A stretch of 35,053 bases of DNA. It comes from a virus. The DNA lies in the IMG/VR virus record IMGVR_UViG_3300043395_000563, positions 1 to 35,053 of that record. One strand, given 5' to 3'. Shown here piece by piece: positions 1 through 7,717 of this stretch (position 1 is its first letter; every line of letters starts with the position of its first letter). A model generated the notes under the pieces. The model saw nothing but the letters and a program-made list of their open reading frames with translations. It was not told the origin of the DNA and did not search any database. The translations under genes were made by a program, and so were the position numbers.

Positions 1-109
1 GTATTTCCGATCAATACTTCGGTGGTATGCCTTGGAACGCACTTAAAAACGATAGAACATTAAAGGCTCAGTTCTATCGTGTAGTTCAACAAGAATATCC
101 GCAGTATGT
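1..109. repeat. 109-bp terminal direct repeat, left copy
   Basis: The first 109 bases are identical to positions 34945-35053. A single gene reads continuously across the junction when the ends are joined, so the repeat is best read as contig overlap of a circular map. That is what a circularly permuted or concatemeric phage genome gives on assembly. A true short terminal repeat is not excluded. Confidence 0.95.
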
Positions 110-197
110 CTGTTATCCAGGTGGCCGACTACCTATCCCTATCGATGTACCATATCCATCGAAGGCAGGCGAAAAGAAGTTCTTCAAAGGAATCTAA
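1..197 (+). CDS. 3' part of the gene that starts at 34560 (unknown phage protein)
   Basis: This is the C-terminal end of a 193-aa protein whose start lies at 34560 at the other end of the window. Reading enters at codon position 2 of base 1, is open from there, and stops with TAA at 195-197. It is partial only because the circular genome was cut inside it. The visible end is Pro/Lys-rich and basic (PYPSKAGEKKFFKGI). I recognise no family. It lies between the capsid gene and the putative adaptor at 201, three bases after this stop, so a virion or assembly role is an inference from position only. Confidence 0.85.
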   Translation, partial: ISDQYFGGMPWNALKNDRTLKAQFYRVVQQEYPQYVCYPGGRLPIPIDVPYPSKAGEKKFFKGI

Positions 198-200
198 AAA

Positions 201-1178
201 ATGTTTATACTCCCAACAGCCGACGCTTTAGTAGAGTTTCTAAAAAACTTTACCGGTAGCACCGACGATAACGAAATCAAGCAAAGCATCTTTATGGCAG
301 AGATGTCAATGCGTAATATCGAGCTGCCAGCACTACGAAGCGATCCATACGCAGTAGAAAATATCGGTATAGCCGATAGCCAAGGTCATATCCCTATCCC
401 AGGCGATATGAACAAGCCAATCTTGTTCTTCAAACAAGGCAACCCAGGTGGAGGCCAAAGTAGTCAAACTGGTCCGTGGATTGTTTATGATCGTATCGGT
501 GATCGAGACATTATCACGCAAAGTATGATCGCACAGCTATATCTACAGCCAGTCAATGTACCAGCAGTTATTCGTGGTAAGTTTGGCGAAGTAGGTAGCA
601 ACTATGAGTTCTTACCATATATCGCTCAAGGCGACTTGATCAATATGTACTACTACAAGGCTTGGAACTTATTGTTCAGCCCAACAGACGACACACTAAT
701 CGACCTAACAGCAACCGTAGGTAGTATCATTGGCACAGGTCCTTGGCAAGCAACAATCACCGTGAATAGTTCAGCAGGCGTAAATGTAGGCGACACTATT
801 ATCGCAACCAACGGCACTGGTAGTATTGGCACCGGCACTACCATAGTGACTGCTACAACATCAACAACAATCACTTATACAACAACAGGTGGCACAGCAC
901 CAACAGCCGGCACAATCACAAACTTATACATCACAGACCAAACCGTTCAGACTAACGCAGTCTTACAAACTTGGCCCGAAGGTTATGTATATGCTTCACT
1001 ACGCGAATACTACATCAAACGCCATAACGATGTAGATGCCGCAATCTATGACGCCAAGTTCAAAGAAGCTTGGCAGACCGTAGAAGATCAGAATAACTTA
1101 GGCAAATGGTCAGGAGGCCATACTCGACTAACATCAGTTTGGCAACCACGACAATATCGTCAGTACAACATCAAGTAA
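201..1178 (+). CDS. Putative head-tail adaptor/structural protein with an inserted beta-module
   Basis: A 325-aa protein, start ATG with an AAAGGAA ribosome site upstream. The N-terminal 160 residues and the C-terminal 80 (YASLREYYIKRHNDVDAAIYDAKFKEAW) look like one alpha-rich phage structural protein split by a Gly/Thr/Ser-rich stretch at about residues 168-245 (VGDTIIATNGTGS, TTTGGTAPTAGTITNL). That stretch resembles small beta-domains that are commonly inserted in phage virion proteins, and related modules occur in three other genes here. The place after the capsid gene and before fibres fits a gp4/gp11-type adaptor at the portal, but I see no diagnostic motif. Virion role likely, exact role uncertain. 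Confidence 0.55.
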   Translation: MFILPTADALVEFLKNFTGSTDDNEIKQSIFMAEMSMRNIELPALRSDPYAVENIGIADSQGHIPIPGDMNKPILFFKQGNPGGGQSSQTGPWIVYDRIGDRDIITQSMIAQLYLQPVNVPAVIRGKFGEVGSNYEFLPYIAQGDLINMYYYKAWNLLFSPTDDTLIDLTATVGSIIGTGPWQATITVNSSAGVNVGDTIIATNGTGSIGTGTTIVTATTSTTITYTTTGGTAPTAGTITNLYITDQTVQTNAVLQTWPEGYVYASLREYYIKRHNDVDAAIYDAKFKEAWQTVEDQNNLGKWSGGHTRLTSVWQPRQYRQYNIK

Positions 1179-1187
1179 GGGGATAAT

Positions 1188-2468
1188 ATGAGTTCTTCAA
1201 GTTTATATTCTTCAACACCAGGAGCCCCTACAAGTTCGGCTAATACTACTGGCTTATACGGCAGCGATGGAGTCCCGGTTCCGGACTCAAATGGCAATGT
1301 AGTAATCAAAGGCACACTAACGGTAAATGGCTGTTCTATCCTTACCAACTGCTCTACATTCAACTTACTACCAGAAAACGCAACAACAATCAACTTTGGC
1401 GGCGAAGCAACTTCAGTAGTAATCGGCGCACCTACTGGCGCAGTTAGAATCGGCAACGATTTAAATGTAAGAGGTACCACAATCAACATCAACAGCGATG
1501 CTACTGGCACACCTACAGAAAATCAATACATCAACTTTATTCGTGGTGATTCAACAGATGCTTATATTTCTTGGAACGAATCTACAAATCAGTTCGAGTT
1601 AAATCTTGGCATAGAGGTACCAAGAATCACAGCCGGTAATATTATCATAGCACCCGACACCAATGACAACGAAATCACTACTTCAACTGGAGATTTAAAC
1701 TTATACCCAGCTTCTAAAAAGATTGGTTTAAGTCGAGGTTTAACATTTACATACAGCGAAGCTAACGATCGACTAAATCGACCAACCGTTCAGTCAAACT
1801 CGGGTAATACATCAGGCTGGCGTGTTGCGGCACCAAACACTACTACATCAGCAGTAGCAAATGTGGGTGCGTTCAACAGCTCAGACACATTAAACGGCAA
1901 GTTTCTTACTTTACAAGCTCGAGGTAGTACTACAGATACACTACGCTTTATCACTGGCGAATATGTAGCCGGAGTTCAACAAGCGTCAGGCGACAAAATA
2001 GCATTCACAGATTTACCAAATCCAGCACACGCTTATGTCAATCCAGCTGGCCCAACAGATCCTTTAGATTTAACAACCGTAGAGTGGGTAGAAGATTATG
2101 TGACTTCGGGCGCATTCATCTTTCAAAAGATCAACTTAGATAATATCGCATTTATCGACACAGCATCAGCTACGCTAAACGCAGGTAGTAGCGTAGTATT
2201 AGATACTTGGAGTATGAATGACTACGGCTCGGTAAAATATCAAATACAAGGCAACTCAAGCGGGCACGGCACACAAGCATCAGAAGTATTGGTTATCAAT
2301 AACTCAACAGACGCTTTCGCAACAGAATACGCAGTTATCAAATCAGGTGGCAACGAAATATATTCAAACCTTACCGTAGATACGGTAGGTACAACGGTAA
2401 GGTTGTTGGCAGATATCAACTATGCTACAACATACTTTAAAGCAGTCAGAACTGCTGTCAAGCGATAA
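1188..2468 (+). CDS. Fibre-like structural protein, short paralogue
   Basis: A 426-aa protein, ATG preceded by AAGGGGATAAT. It is rich in Asn, Thr, Ser and Gly, with beta-strand repeats such as INFGGEATSVVIGAPTGAVRIG, written here only in part: INFGG, VVIGA, VRIGN. Such repeats are typical of trimeric phage tail fibres and tail-associated proteins. Residues about 180-310 match a segment of the next gene (NDRxNRPTVQS, TTSA, TLxAxGST, NPAGPTxxxDLTT), so the two genes are paralogous over that part. The last 100 residues look like a compact C-terminal domain (SGGNEIYSNLTVDTVGTTVR). It probably takes part in host recognition at the tail. No enzyme motif seen. Confidence 0.65.
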   Translation: MSSSSLYSSTPGAPTSSANTTGLYGSDGVPVPDSNGNVVIKGTLTVNGCSILTNCSTFNLLPENATTINFGGEATSVVIGAPTGAVRIGNDLNVRGTTININSDATGTPTENQYINFIRGDSTDAYISWNESTNQFELNLGIEVPRITAGNIIIAPDTNDNEITTSTGDLNLYPASKKIGLSRGLTFTYSEANDRLNRPTVQSNSGNTSGWRVAAPNTTTSAVANVGAFNSSDTLNGKFLTLQARGSTTDTLRFITGEYVAGVQQASGDKIAFTDLPNPAHAYVNPAGPTDPLDLTTVEWVEDYVTSGAFIFQKINLDNIAFIDTASATLNAGSSVVLDTWSMNDYGSVKYQIQGNSSGHGTQASEVLVINNSTDAFATEYAVIKSGGNEIYSNLTVDTVGTTVRLLADINYATTYFKAVRTAVKR

Positions 2469-2483
2469 TAGGGACAATGAACT

Positions 2484-5400
2484 ATGAGCAACAAAAACTT
2501 TCAAGTTAAAAACGGTTTAACCGTAGGCACTACATCAGTAGATGCCGCAACCGGCAACACTATTGTCGGTGGTGATTTACAAGTCAATGGCAACGACATC
2601 AAAAGTGCCACTGGTGCAACAGCTATCACTCTCAACGACAATACTACAATATTAGCCGGTGATTTACAAGTCGATGGTACAATAGTAGGATTAGCACAAG
2701 ACACTACTATTGCGTATGACGAAAATAATGATCGTACCAACAGACCAACCGTTCAATCAATATCAGGCAACTCAAGTGGTTTGCGAGTTAGACCACCAGT
2801 CGCTACTACAAGTGCCTTGGCAGTACTAAGCGTCGGCAACACAAACGATCAAGACAATACTACTTTCATATCACTACAAGCAAGTGGTAGCACTACAGAG
2901 CCAATGCGTATCGCCAGTGGCAAATATACAGCCGGCGTATTTGGTCCAAGTGGTAAAAGTATTTCAGTTAGAGACGGTACTACAACATACGCTACATTAA
3001 ACCCAGCAGGTCCTACTAATAGTAGCGACCTTACAACCAAGAGTTATGTAGATGGTCTTATTCCTACCGTACCATCATATGATACAAATGTAGTATCAGT
3101 AGCCGGAGGAGCCGAACTGGACCTAAGAGAAATCATTGGCGCTGGTATCAATATTGTTGGCTCAACAAAGTTCATTGGCGGCACAAATATCACCGTAAGC
3201 GAAACAGCATCAAACGAAATCACAATCAACGGTACTGACTTAAACACAACTTACGACTTTAACGCAACATCAACTACCGGCGGCGTAAATCTAAACTTAG
3301 TAGGCAGCGACGCTACAACCGACACCGTTAAAATAACAAGTGGCACGGGCGTGACTGCCAGCTATGTCAGCGGCACAGAAGTAAGCGTAGCTATCGGGCA
3401 AGCAGTTGGCACATCAGACGATGTTCAGTTCGGTAGTGTAAGAACACCAACTATCAACGCCAACGGCGGAGTAAGTTTTGTCAATACAAGTGTTGGTGGT
3501 AGCACATACGCAACCGTAAATCAGTTTGGACCATTCAATAGCACCGATTTAACAACCGTAGATTGGGTCAATAGTCAGATCAGTTCTACAAGTCCAGTAC
3601 TAAGTGTCAATACTCAAACAGGCGCAGTAGTATTAGATACAGACGATATCAGCGAAGGCGCTACAAACAAATATTTCTCAGATACTTTAGCAAGACAAAG
3701 TATTTCAGCTACCGGCAATATTTCATATAACTCTACAACTGGCGTTATCAGTACTTCATTGACACAATACACAGATGCCGATGCTCGCAATGCGTTATCA
3801 GGAGGCACTGGAGTAAGCTATAACTCAGGCACTGGCGTAATAGCCATTGGACAGCCAGTAGGCACAACTGATGATGTTTCATTCAACACCGTAAATGCCA
3901 ACATTACTGATGGCAACTATGTCCTTGGACAACTTATCGCTACTCGCAATACTTCTTATGTTCCGCCAACAAGTCCATTGACAAACCTGGCAGGCACAAA
4001 CGGTATTGTAGTCTCTTCAAGCTCAGGCGGCGCTGGTTATAATGCTGGTATAGCAATGCGTTATCATGTCGGAGATACATCAGCAGGTGCCTTTAGTTCG
4101 GCTGCTATTACTCAAAGCGTAGCAGGTGGCACAAATATGGCACCAAGTGGTATCAGCACTAACGCTATCTTAGGAACAACCAACTATGATGGTTATACAG
4201 CAGGCACAAGCAACAACTACACTACCCAAATCGCTTCAGCCAACCAAGGTGGTGGCGTAAATGCCATTACAGCACTTCAAGCACAAGCCTATGCTCGACA
4301 AGCCTTTACTAACTCAACTACACTAACAACAGCAGTGACTGGAGCAAGTGGCACTGGGTCAGTGGCAACACTAACTTTCACAACACAAAACACAGCACCA
4401 TACGCAGTAGGTCAAACGGTGACCGTAGCCGGTATGACACCAAGCGGCTACAATGGCACGGTTGTTATTACCGCGGCAACTACAAGCAGTATCAGTTATG
4501 CTAATACTACAACTGGCTTTACAAGTGGTGGAACTATTGCGGCAGCAAACACGGTGACAGCCGCAGGCGCTGGCTTCCGTATTCGTGGTTTCGCTAACAG
4601 CACTCCAATGACAACTGGTAATAGATTCAACTTTATGGATCTAACAGCAAGTGCGGCCACATTCAAAGCAGATGCTTATACTTTCGCTAACTCTGTAATC
4701 ACTGGCTCTACACTAACAGCCACAAACTACATGACCTTAGGTGCTACTACAGGTAGTATCAATCAGGATACATTTACGCTAAAGAACACAGCAGGCACTA
4801 CAACTTATGCTACCTTAAACTCAACAAGTGCTACCTTAAACGGCGATACTATAAACTTACGAAATACAGCTGGCACTACAACTTACGGCAACTTTACCGC
4901 AACTGGTGCAAACATTACAGCGGCTGGTTTAAGCACCGTGACAAGAACCACCGTGGGCACTCCTGGCGTTGCTGAAAACCGTCCTTCGATGAACATTCAG
5001 TTGATTCGTAGTGACCAGGCTGCTCCAAACGACAACGATGGCACAAGTTTTAGAACTCGTGTAGGTGGTTCAAACGGCACATTTTATACTATCGCCGATA
5101 TCAACGCCACTTACAGAACTGGTGGTGATATTCAGTACAACATCAACTTGGCCAATGGCGACCAAACTGGTTCTACATTCTCAAGTCTGCCTGTTTATAC
5201 TGGTAGTATTACAAAAACTACTATCCGTGCAGGAACTGCAAGTGGCACTCCTGGTGCTTCAAGTGTATCAACGGTCGCTACATTTGAACCCACTAAGATC
5301 ACAGCCGCAGTACCAATAGCGTTCCCGGTATATACAGCCGCGCAAGCTAACGCACTAACAGGAGCAGTAGGTTGGCAAATCTGTATCAGCGACTCTGCTG

Positions 5401-5486
5401 GCGGTAGTAATCCCAACGGTATGATGGCGTTCTGGGATACAACAAACGCTCGTTGGAGTTATATCCACGATAACTCGGCGGTATAA
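2484..5486 (+). CDS. Large tail fibre protein
   Basis: A 1000-aa protein; ATG 10 bases after AGGGA. The N-terminal part has the fibre repeats NTTILAGDLQVDG and LQVNGNDIKSATG, then the segment shared with the upstream gene. Two copies of GPxNSxDLTT occur (about residues 175 and 353). Residues about 380-480 carry DDISEGATNKYFSDTLAR and TGVISTSLTQYTDADARNAL, a signature of long fibres in many marine and T4-like phages. Around residues 610-695 there is an inserted beta-module (VGQTVTVAGMTPSGYNGTVVI) that recurs in the tail nozzle gene. The C terminus is a short domain ending DTTNARWSYIHDNSAV, suggestive of a fibre tip. A terminator follows. Likely the receptor-binding fibre. Confidence 0.75.
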   Translation: MSNKNFQVKNGLTVGTTSVDAATGNTIVGGDLQVNGNDIKSATGATAITLNDNTTILAGDLQVDGTIVGLAQDTTIAYDENNDRTNRPTVQSISGNSSGLRVRPPVATTSALAVLSVGNTNDQDNTTFISLQASGSTTEPMRIASGKYTAGVFGPSGKSISVRDGTTTYATLNPAGPTNSSDLTTKSYVDGLIPTVPSYDTNVVSVAGGAELDLREIIGAGINIVGSTKFIGGTNITVSETASNEITINGTDLNTTYDFNATSTTGGVNLNLVGSDATTDTVKITSGTGVTASYVSGTEVSVAIGQAVGTSDDVQFGSVRTPTINANGGVSFVNTSVGGSTYATVNQFGPFNSTDLTTVDWVNSQISSTSPVLSVNTQTGAVVLDTDDISEGATNKYFSDTLARQSISATGNISYNSTTGVISTSLTQYTDADARNALSGGTGVSYNSGTGVIAIGQPVGTTDDVSFNTVNANITDGNYVLGQLIATRNTSYVPPTSPLTNLAGTNGIVVSSSSGGAGYNAGIAMRYHVGDTSAGAFSSAAITQSVAGGTNMAPSGISTNAILGTTNYDGYTAGTSNNYTTQIASANQGGGVNAITALQAQAYARQAFTNSTTLTTAVTGASGTGSVATLTFTTQNTAPYAVGQTVTVAGMTPSGYNGTVVITAATTSSISYANTTTGFTSGGTIAAANTVTAAGAGFRIRGFANSTPMTTGNRFNFMDLTASAATFKADAYTFANSVITGSTLTATNYMTLGATTGSINQDTFTLKNTAGTTTYATLNSTSATLNGDTINLRNTAGTTTYGNFTATGANITAAGLSTVTRTTVGTPGVAENRPSMNIQLIRSDQAAPNDNDGTSFRTRVGGSNGTFYTIADINATYRTGGDIQYNINLANGDQTGSTFSSLPVYTGSITKTTIRAGTASGTPGASSVSTVATFEPTKITAAVPIAFPVYTAAQANALTGAVGWQICISDSAGGSNPNGMMAFWDTTNARWSYIHDNSAV

Positions 5487-5544
5487 AGATAGAACAATGA
5501 ACCAGAGCACTACTAATGTTCTGGTCGTTGATCGACGAGAACTA

Positions 5545-5583
5545 AAAAGCATAAGAGCATCGAACAGACTTCGAGCTCTTTTG
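5545..5583 (+). terminator. Rho-independent terminator after the fibre gene
   Basis: Left arm AAGAGC-A-TCGAA (5553-5564) and right arm TTCGAGCTCTT (5570-5580) pair over 11 bp with one bulged A around a five-base loop, with an A-tract before and TTTT at the end (5579-5582). It closes the capsid-fibre transcription unit. The T-tract is short, so read-through is possible. Confidence 0.7.
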
Positions 5584-5624
5584 CGAGATACACAAATAAA
5601 AAGACTACAAAGGGAAACAGAGAA

Positions 5625-5906
5625 GTGTCAAAAGAATCTGAAGATTTAGCAACGCATGTCGAAATCTGTACTTTACGCTATCAAGGCATACAAGATCAAG
5701 TGGATACACTAAAAGAAAAGATAGACCGAGTCGAAAAAGATATCAAGGACTTACGAGCCGATACGGCCAAAGGTTTCTCAGAGATCAAATCTATGCTTCA
5801 GTCAGCCAAAGACGAAAAGTTCAAAGTCATCGTAGGAGCGTCTTCAACGATCATAGTAGCACTCTTAGGTATGATGGGTTATCTCATCACTCATATCTCA
5901 AAGTAA
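5625..5906 (+). CDS. Small coiled-coil protein with a C-terminal membrane helix (XhlA/holin-like)
   Basis: A 93-aa protein with a GTG start, chosen because AAAGGGAAA lies about 10 bases upstream and no ATG fits. Residues 15-60 form a heptad-rich, charged coiled coil (QVDTLKEKIDRVEKDIKDL). Residues 66-88 are a single hydrophobic helix (VIVGASSTIIVALLGMMGYLI), shown here as VIVGASS and IIVALLGMMGYLI, followed by a short tail. This topology matches XhlA-type haemolysin/holin accessory proteins, which sit in the inner membrane during lysis. No soluble endolysin was recognised nearby, so the lysis role is an inference from topology and from its place right after the fibre terminator. Confidence 0.6.
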   Translation: MSKESEDLATHVEICTLRYQGIQDQVDTLKEKIDRVEKDIKDLRADTAKGFSEIKSMLQSAKDEKFKVIVGASSTIIVALLGMMGYLITHISK

Positions 5907-5932
5907 AGCGGCAAAAACCAAAACCAATATCA

Positions 5933-5950
5933 GCATACATAACGGTATGC
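5933..5950. promoter_or_regulatory. Inverted repeat over the start codon of the HTH gene
   Basis: GCATAC and GTATGC form a perfect 6-bp inverted repeat with a 6-base spacer, and the second arm contains the ATG at 5947. It could be an operator for the encoded HTH protein (autoregulation) or an RNA hairpin that hides the start. No Shine-Dalgarno sequence is visible here, which makes the arrangement unusual for this genome. Confidence 0.4.
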
Positions 5951-6663
5951 GAATAGATTATTGGACAAACACAAAGACCGGCGTACAAGTCAGCTGGGCA
6001 GTTCTTGGCACACCAAGAGGTTGGGCAATGCGAGCATACGACTCTAAGTTCAACAAACACGATCCGTCGGTATCATCTCAATCATCAATAGACCCACGAG
6101 AGATTTCTTGCGGCGCTATCTTCAAAGACGCATCACGCTTACCGGTTATTGACGCACCAAGAATGTTGTATAGGTTCTTCGACATTCCTCGCAACTACAC
6201 AGGGCTATCAGGTAAAAACAAAGACGATACGATTCCAGTCATTGGCGTGGCCTTTGCCCTCAAGCCCAACGAGTTCCTCGAATGGGATAAAAAACTTCGA
6301 GCATATGGAGCTGAATGGATTTGGTTCGGTATGCCACTACCTTTACCTGGAGAACCAGAAACAAAGAACGCAACTATGGTTCCTATTGATCACGCCGAAG
6401 CATACAAGTTATTCGACCAAGGCTTACGACCAACAGAAGTAGCCAACCGCCTGGGCGCAAAGCAACCAGCAATGAGTTATGTGTATAAAAAGTGGCTCAA
6501 CGGCAAACCAGCATCAATAGTAAAAAAGCCAAGGGCTACACCATTGGACCGCCCAGCTATTATTCGAGACTTACGAGCAGGTATATCAGCACCAGAGTTA
6601 GCACGCAAGTACGACACATCACCAGCAACGATTTACAGCATAAGAAGTTCGGTAAAGCTGTAA
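5947..6663 (+). CDS. DNA-binding protein with two C-terminal helix-turn-helix segments
   Basis: A 238-aa protein. Residues 1-140 form an unknown Trp-rich domain (FLEWDKKLRAYGAEWIWFG). Residues 148-183 (EAYKLFDQGLRPTEVANRLG) and 201-235 (PAIIRDLRAGISAPELARKY) each read as a resolvase/MarR-like helix-turn-helix with the pattern of a sequence-specific binder, separated by a basic linker (KPASIVKKPRATP). The start has no clear ribosome site; the ATG sits in an inverted repeat. It lies directly before the gene-free region with promoters, so regulation of those promoters, or a role in terminus recognition, is plausible. No nuclease or recombinase motif was seen, and the family was not recognised. 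Confidence 0.6.
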   Translation: MRIDYWTNTKTGVQVSWAVLGTPRGWAMRAYDSKFNKHDPSVSSQSSIDPREISCGAIFKDASRLPVIDAPRMLYRFFDIPRNYTGLSGKNKDDTIPVIGVAFALKPNEFLEWDKKLRAYGAEWIWFGMPLPLPGEPETKNATMVPIDHAEAYKLFDQGLRPTEVANRLGAKQPAMSYVYKKWLNGKPASIVKKPRATPLDRPAIIRDLRAGISAPELARKYDTSPATIYSIRSSVKL

Positions 6664-6673
6664 TAGCAAAAAC

Positions 6674-6681
6674 GCTAAATA
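6674..6681 (+). promoter_or_regulatory. Late-type promoter motif GCTAAATA, site 1
   Basis: GCTAAATA lies 11 bases after the HTH gene stop, followed by GCTGTAGAAG. It is one of seven copies in the window. By analogy with T4 late promoters, where TATAAATA sits 6 bases before the first transcribed base, transcription would begin near 6687 and run into a gene-free region. Downstream context differs from the other copies (G instead of A/T after the motif), so this is the least certain of the set. Confidence 0.4.
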
Positions 6682-6686
6682 GCTGT

Positions 6687-6879
6687 AGAAGAAAGCGCAA
6701 TGCCTACTTCGAGATCCGCAAAACTTCGAAACAGCCATTTTGAAATATACTCCAATCTCGCGGATCGGAATACTGAGCCTGGACCGGGTTGATCGCCGGT
6801 TTAATGTAGTGGGTCATGCCGCTACGAAAGGGCTCTATATTTTTGACGATTTTTCCGCTATAACCGGGGGTTATTTCAT
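6687..6879 (+). ncRNA. Candidate structured RNA or cis-acting region (no gene)
   Basis: No convincing protein gene lies in 6664-6956. The stretch carries consecutive inverted repeats: GATCCGC (6713-6719) with GCGGATC (6760-6766); ACCGG with CCGGT (6783-6800); GTAGTGG with CCGCTAC (6806-6825, one G-U pair); ATAACC with GGTTAT (6860-6874). It starts just after a late-type promoter motif and ends where the next promoter begins. A 30-codon ORF (6700-6792) has a poor ribosome site. A packaging or origin region is an equal alternative to an RNA. Confidence 0.35.
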
Positions 6880-6908
6880 TAGACTTATAAGTAAAGATGT
6901 GCTACACT
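6880..6908 (+). promoter_or_regulatory. Sigma70-like early promoter with overlapping 17-bp motif
   Basis: TAGACT (-35), 17-base spacer, then TACACT (-10) in an extended TGC context. The same -35 context TTAGACTTAT with the same spacing recurs at 12012-12040. The spacer begins with the palindrome ACTTATAAGT (6883-6892), and the -10 is inside a motif (6895-6911, minus-strand reading TATAGTGTAGCACATCT) found three more times in the genome, so a regulator may bind here. It faces the 6957 gene. Confidence 0.6.
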
Positions 6909-6916
6909 ATACAGCA

Positions 6917-6939
6917 TAGTAGCAAAGATCACGCTACTA
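6917..6939 (+). promoter_or_regulatory. Inverted repeat in the leader of the 6957 gene
   Basis: TAGTAGC (6917-6923) and GCTACTA (6933-6939) form a perfect 7-bp inverted repeat with a 9-base loop between the promoter and the ribosome site. It may be an operator or a leader hairpin that protects the early message. Confidence 0.4.
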
Positions 6940-6956
6940 CACAAAAGGAGTAATAA

Positions 6957-7529
6957 ATGACAATCTATACTGGACGCTGGGAACAACTACCCCCAAACCC
7001 ACGCTACCCCGATCAGGAGCCTACTGCGTATGTAAAAACAGACGCCGGTACAGCTAACGACATAAGAGAGACACTCAATACTTGGTGCGAGTTCTTGGCA
7101 ACAATCGCATTTAGCCAAGCAGACCAGGTCAAATACGACAACCCCCGACTAACAAAAAGCCAAGCGCAAAAAGCAGGTTGGGCCACGGTAGATGCCGCAA
7201 TAAGACTCAACTGCGACGACCCAGATACACCTGTCGGCAACGACCCGCAAGTCTATACAACAGAGCAAATCGTAAAGTTTTGCTTACGAGAACTAAAGGC
7301 TCGTCAAAAAAACGGCAAACTAAAAGATGTAAAAAAATCAATCATCGATCGACATAACTGGCAAGTAGTACATATCGCATACACGAGATTCAACATAGAG
7401 TCAGCCGCAGATATCACAGACGAGCTACTGGACTGGATCGACGCCAGGACCATCGACATACAACGAGACGCACCACTACCTCTAACAGCGAGCCAACGCA
7501 GACTCGGCTCAATCTTTGAGGGCCTATAA
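6957..7529 (+). CDS. Unknown early protein upstream of the mini-polymerase
   Basis: A 190-aa protein with a strong ribosome site (AAAAGGAG) and its own promoter. It is soluble, with no membrane segment. The sequence has an alpha-helical central part (ETLNTWCEFLATIAFSQADQ, KFCLRELKARQKNGKLKDV) and no motif I recognise. Its stop overlaps the next start by one base (TAATG), and the third gene of the set encodes the polymerase-like protein, so the three are almost certainly one operon. A role in DNA replication or in early takeover is therefore an inference from context alone. Confidence 0.7.
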   Translation: MTIYTGRWEQLPPNPRYPDQEPTAYVKTDAGTANDIRETLNTWCEFLATIAFSQADQVKYDNPRLTKSQAQKAGWATVDAAIRLNCDDPDTPVGNDPQVYTTEQIVKFCLRELKARQKNGKLKDVKKSIIDRHNWQVVHIAYTRFNIESAADITDELLDWIDARTIDIQRDAPLPLTASQRRLGSIFEGL

Positions 7530-7717
7530 TGTTAAACGACATCTCTCGAGACATCAATGATGGCATTCGTCAAGCGAGAAGCCGTCGTCCCTCTACTCTG
7601 ACCATTTATAAGTGGCAACAGGAGTATATCGCCACTGAAGCAGATCGTCGTATGACTTTCTATCAATACAAACAAAGCCGACTACGCGAATACTACGGTA
7701 AGAAAAGGAGTCGTTGA
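7529..7717 (+). CDS. Small basic protein of unknown function
   Basis: A 62-aa protein, highly basic (many Arg/Lys, ending GKKRSR) and with aromatic residues (YKWQQEY, MTFYQYKQ). Translation is coupled to both neighbours: the start overlaps the previous stop by one base, and the stop shares a base with the next ATG. The charge suggests nucleic-acid binding, for example as an accessory of the polymerase-like protein, but no fold is recognised. Confidence 0.6.
   Translation: MLNDISRDINDGIRQARSRRPSTLTIYKWQQEYIATEADRRMTFYQYKQSRLREYYGKKRSR

Noticed and set aside
5497-5649. 50-codon ORF between the fibre gene and the holin-like gene
   Set aside because: It spans the terminator hairpin, overlaps the next gene by 25 bases and lacks a ribosome site.
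6492-6792. Short ORFs in and after the HTH gene (6492-6743 and 6700-6792)
   Set aside because: The first is a shadow of the HTH gene that runs into the island; the second has a weak ribosome site and sits in hairpins.
6760-6830. Possible tRNA-like fold in the gene-free island
   Set aside because: The T-loop and CCA-type features are absent, and the hairpins do not form a cloverleaf.
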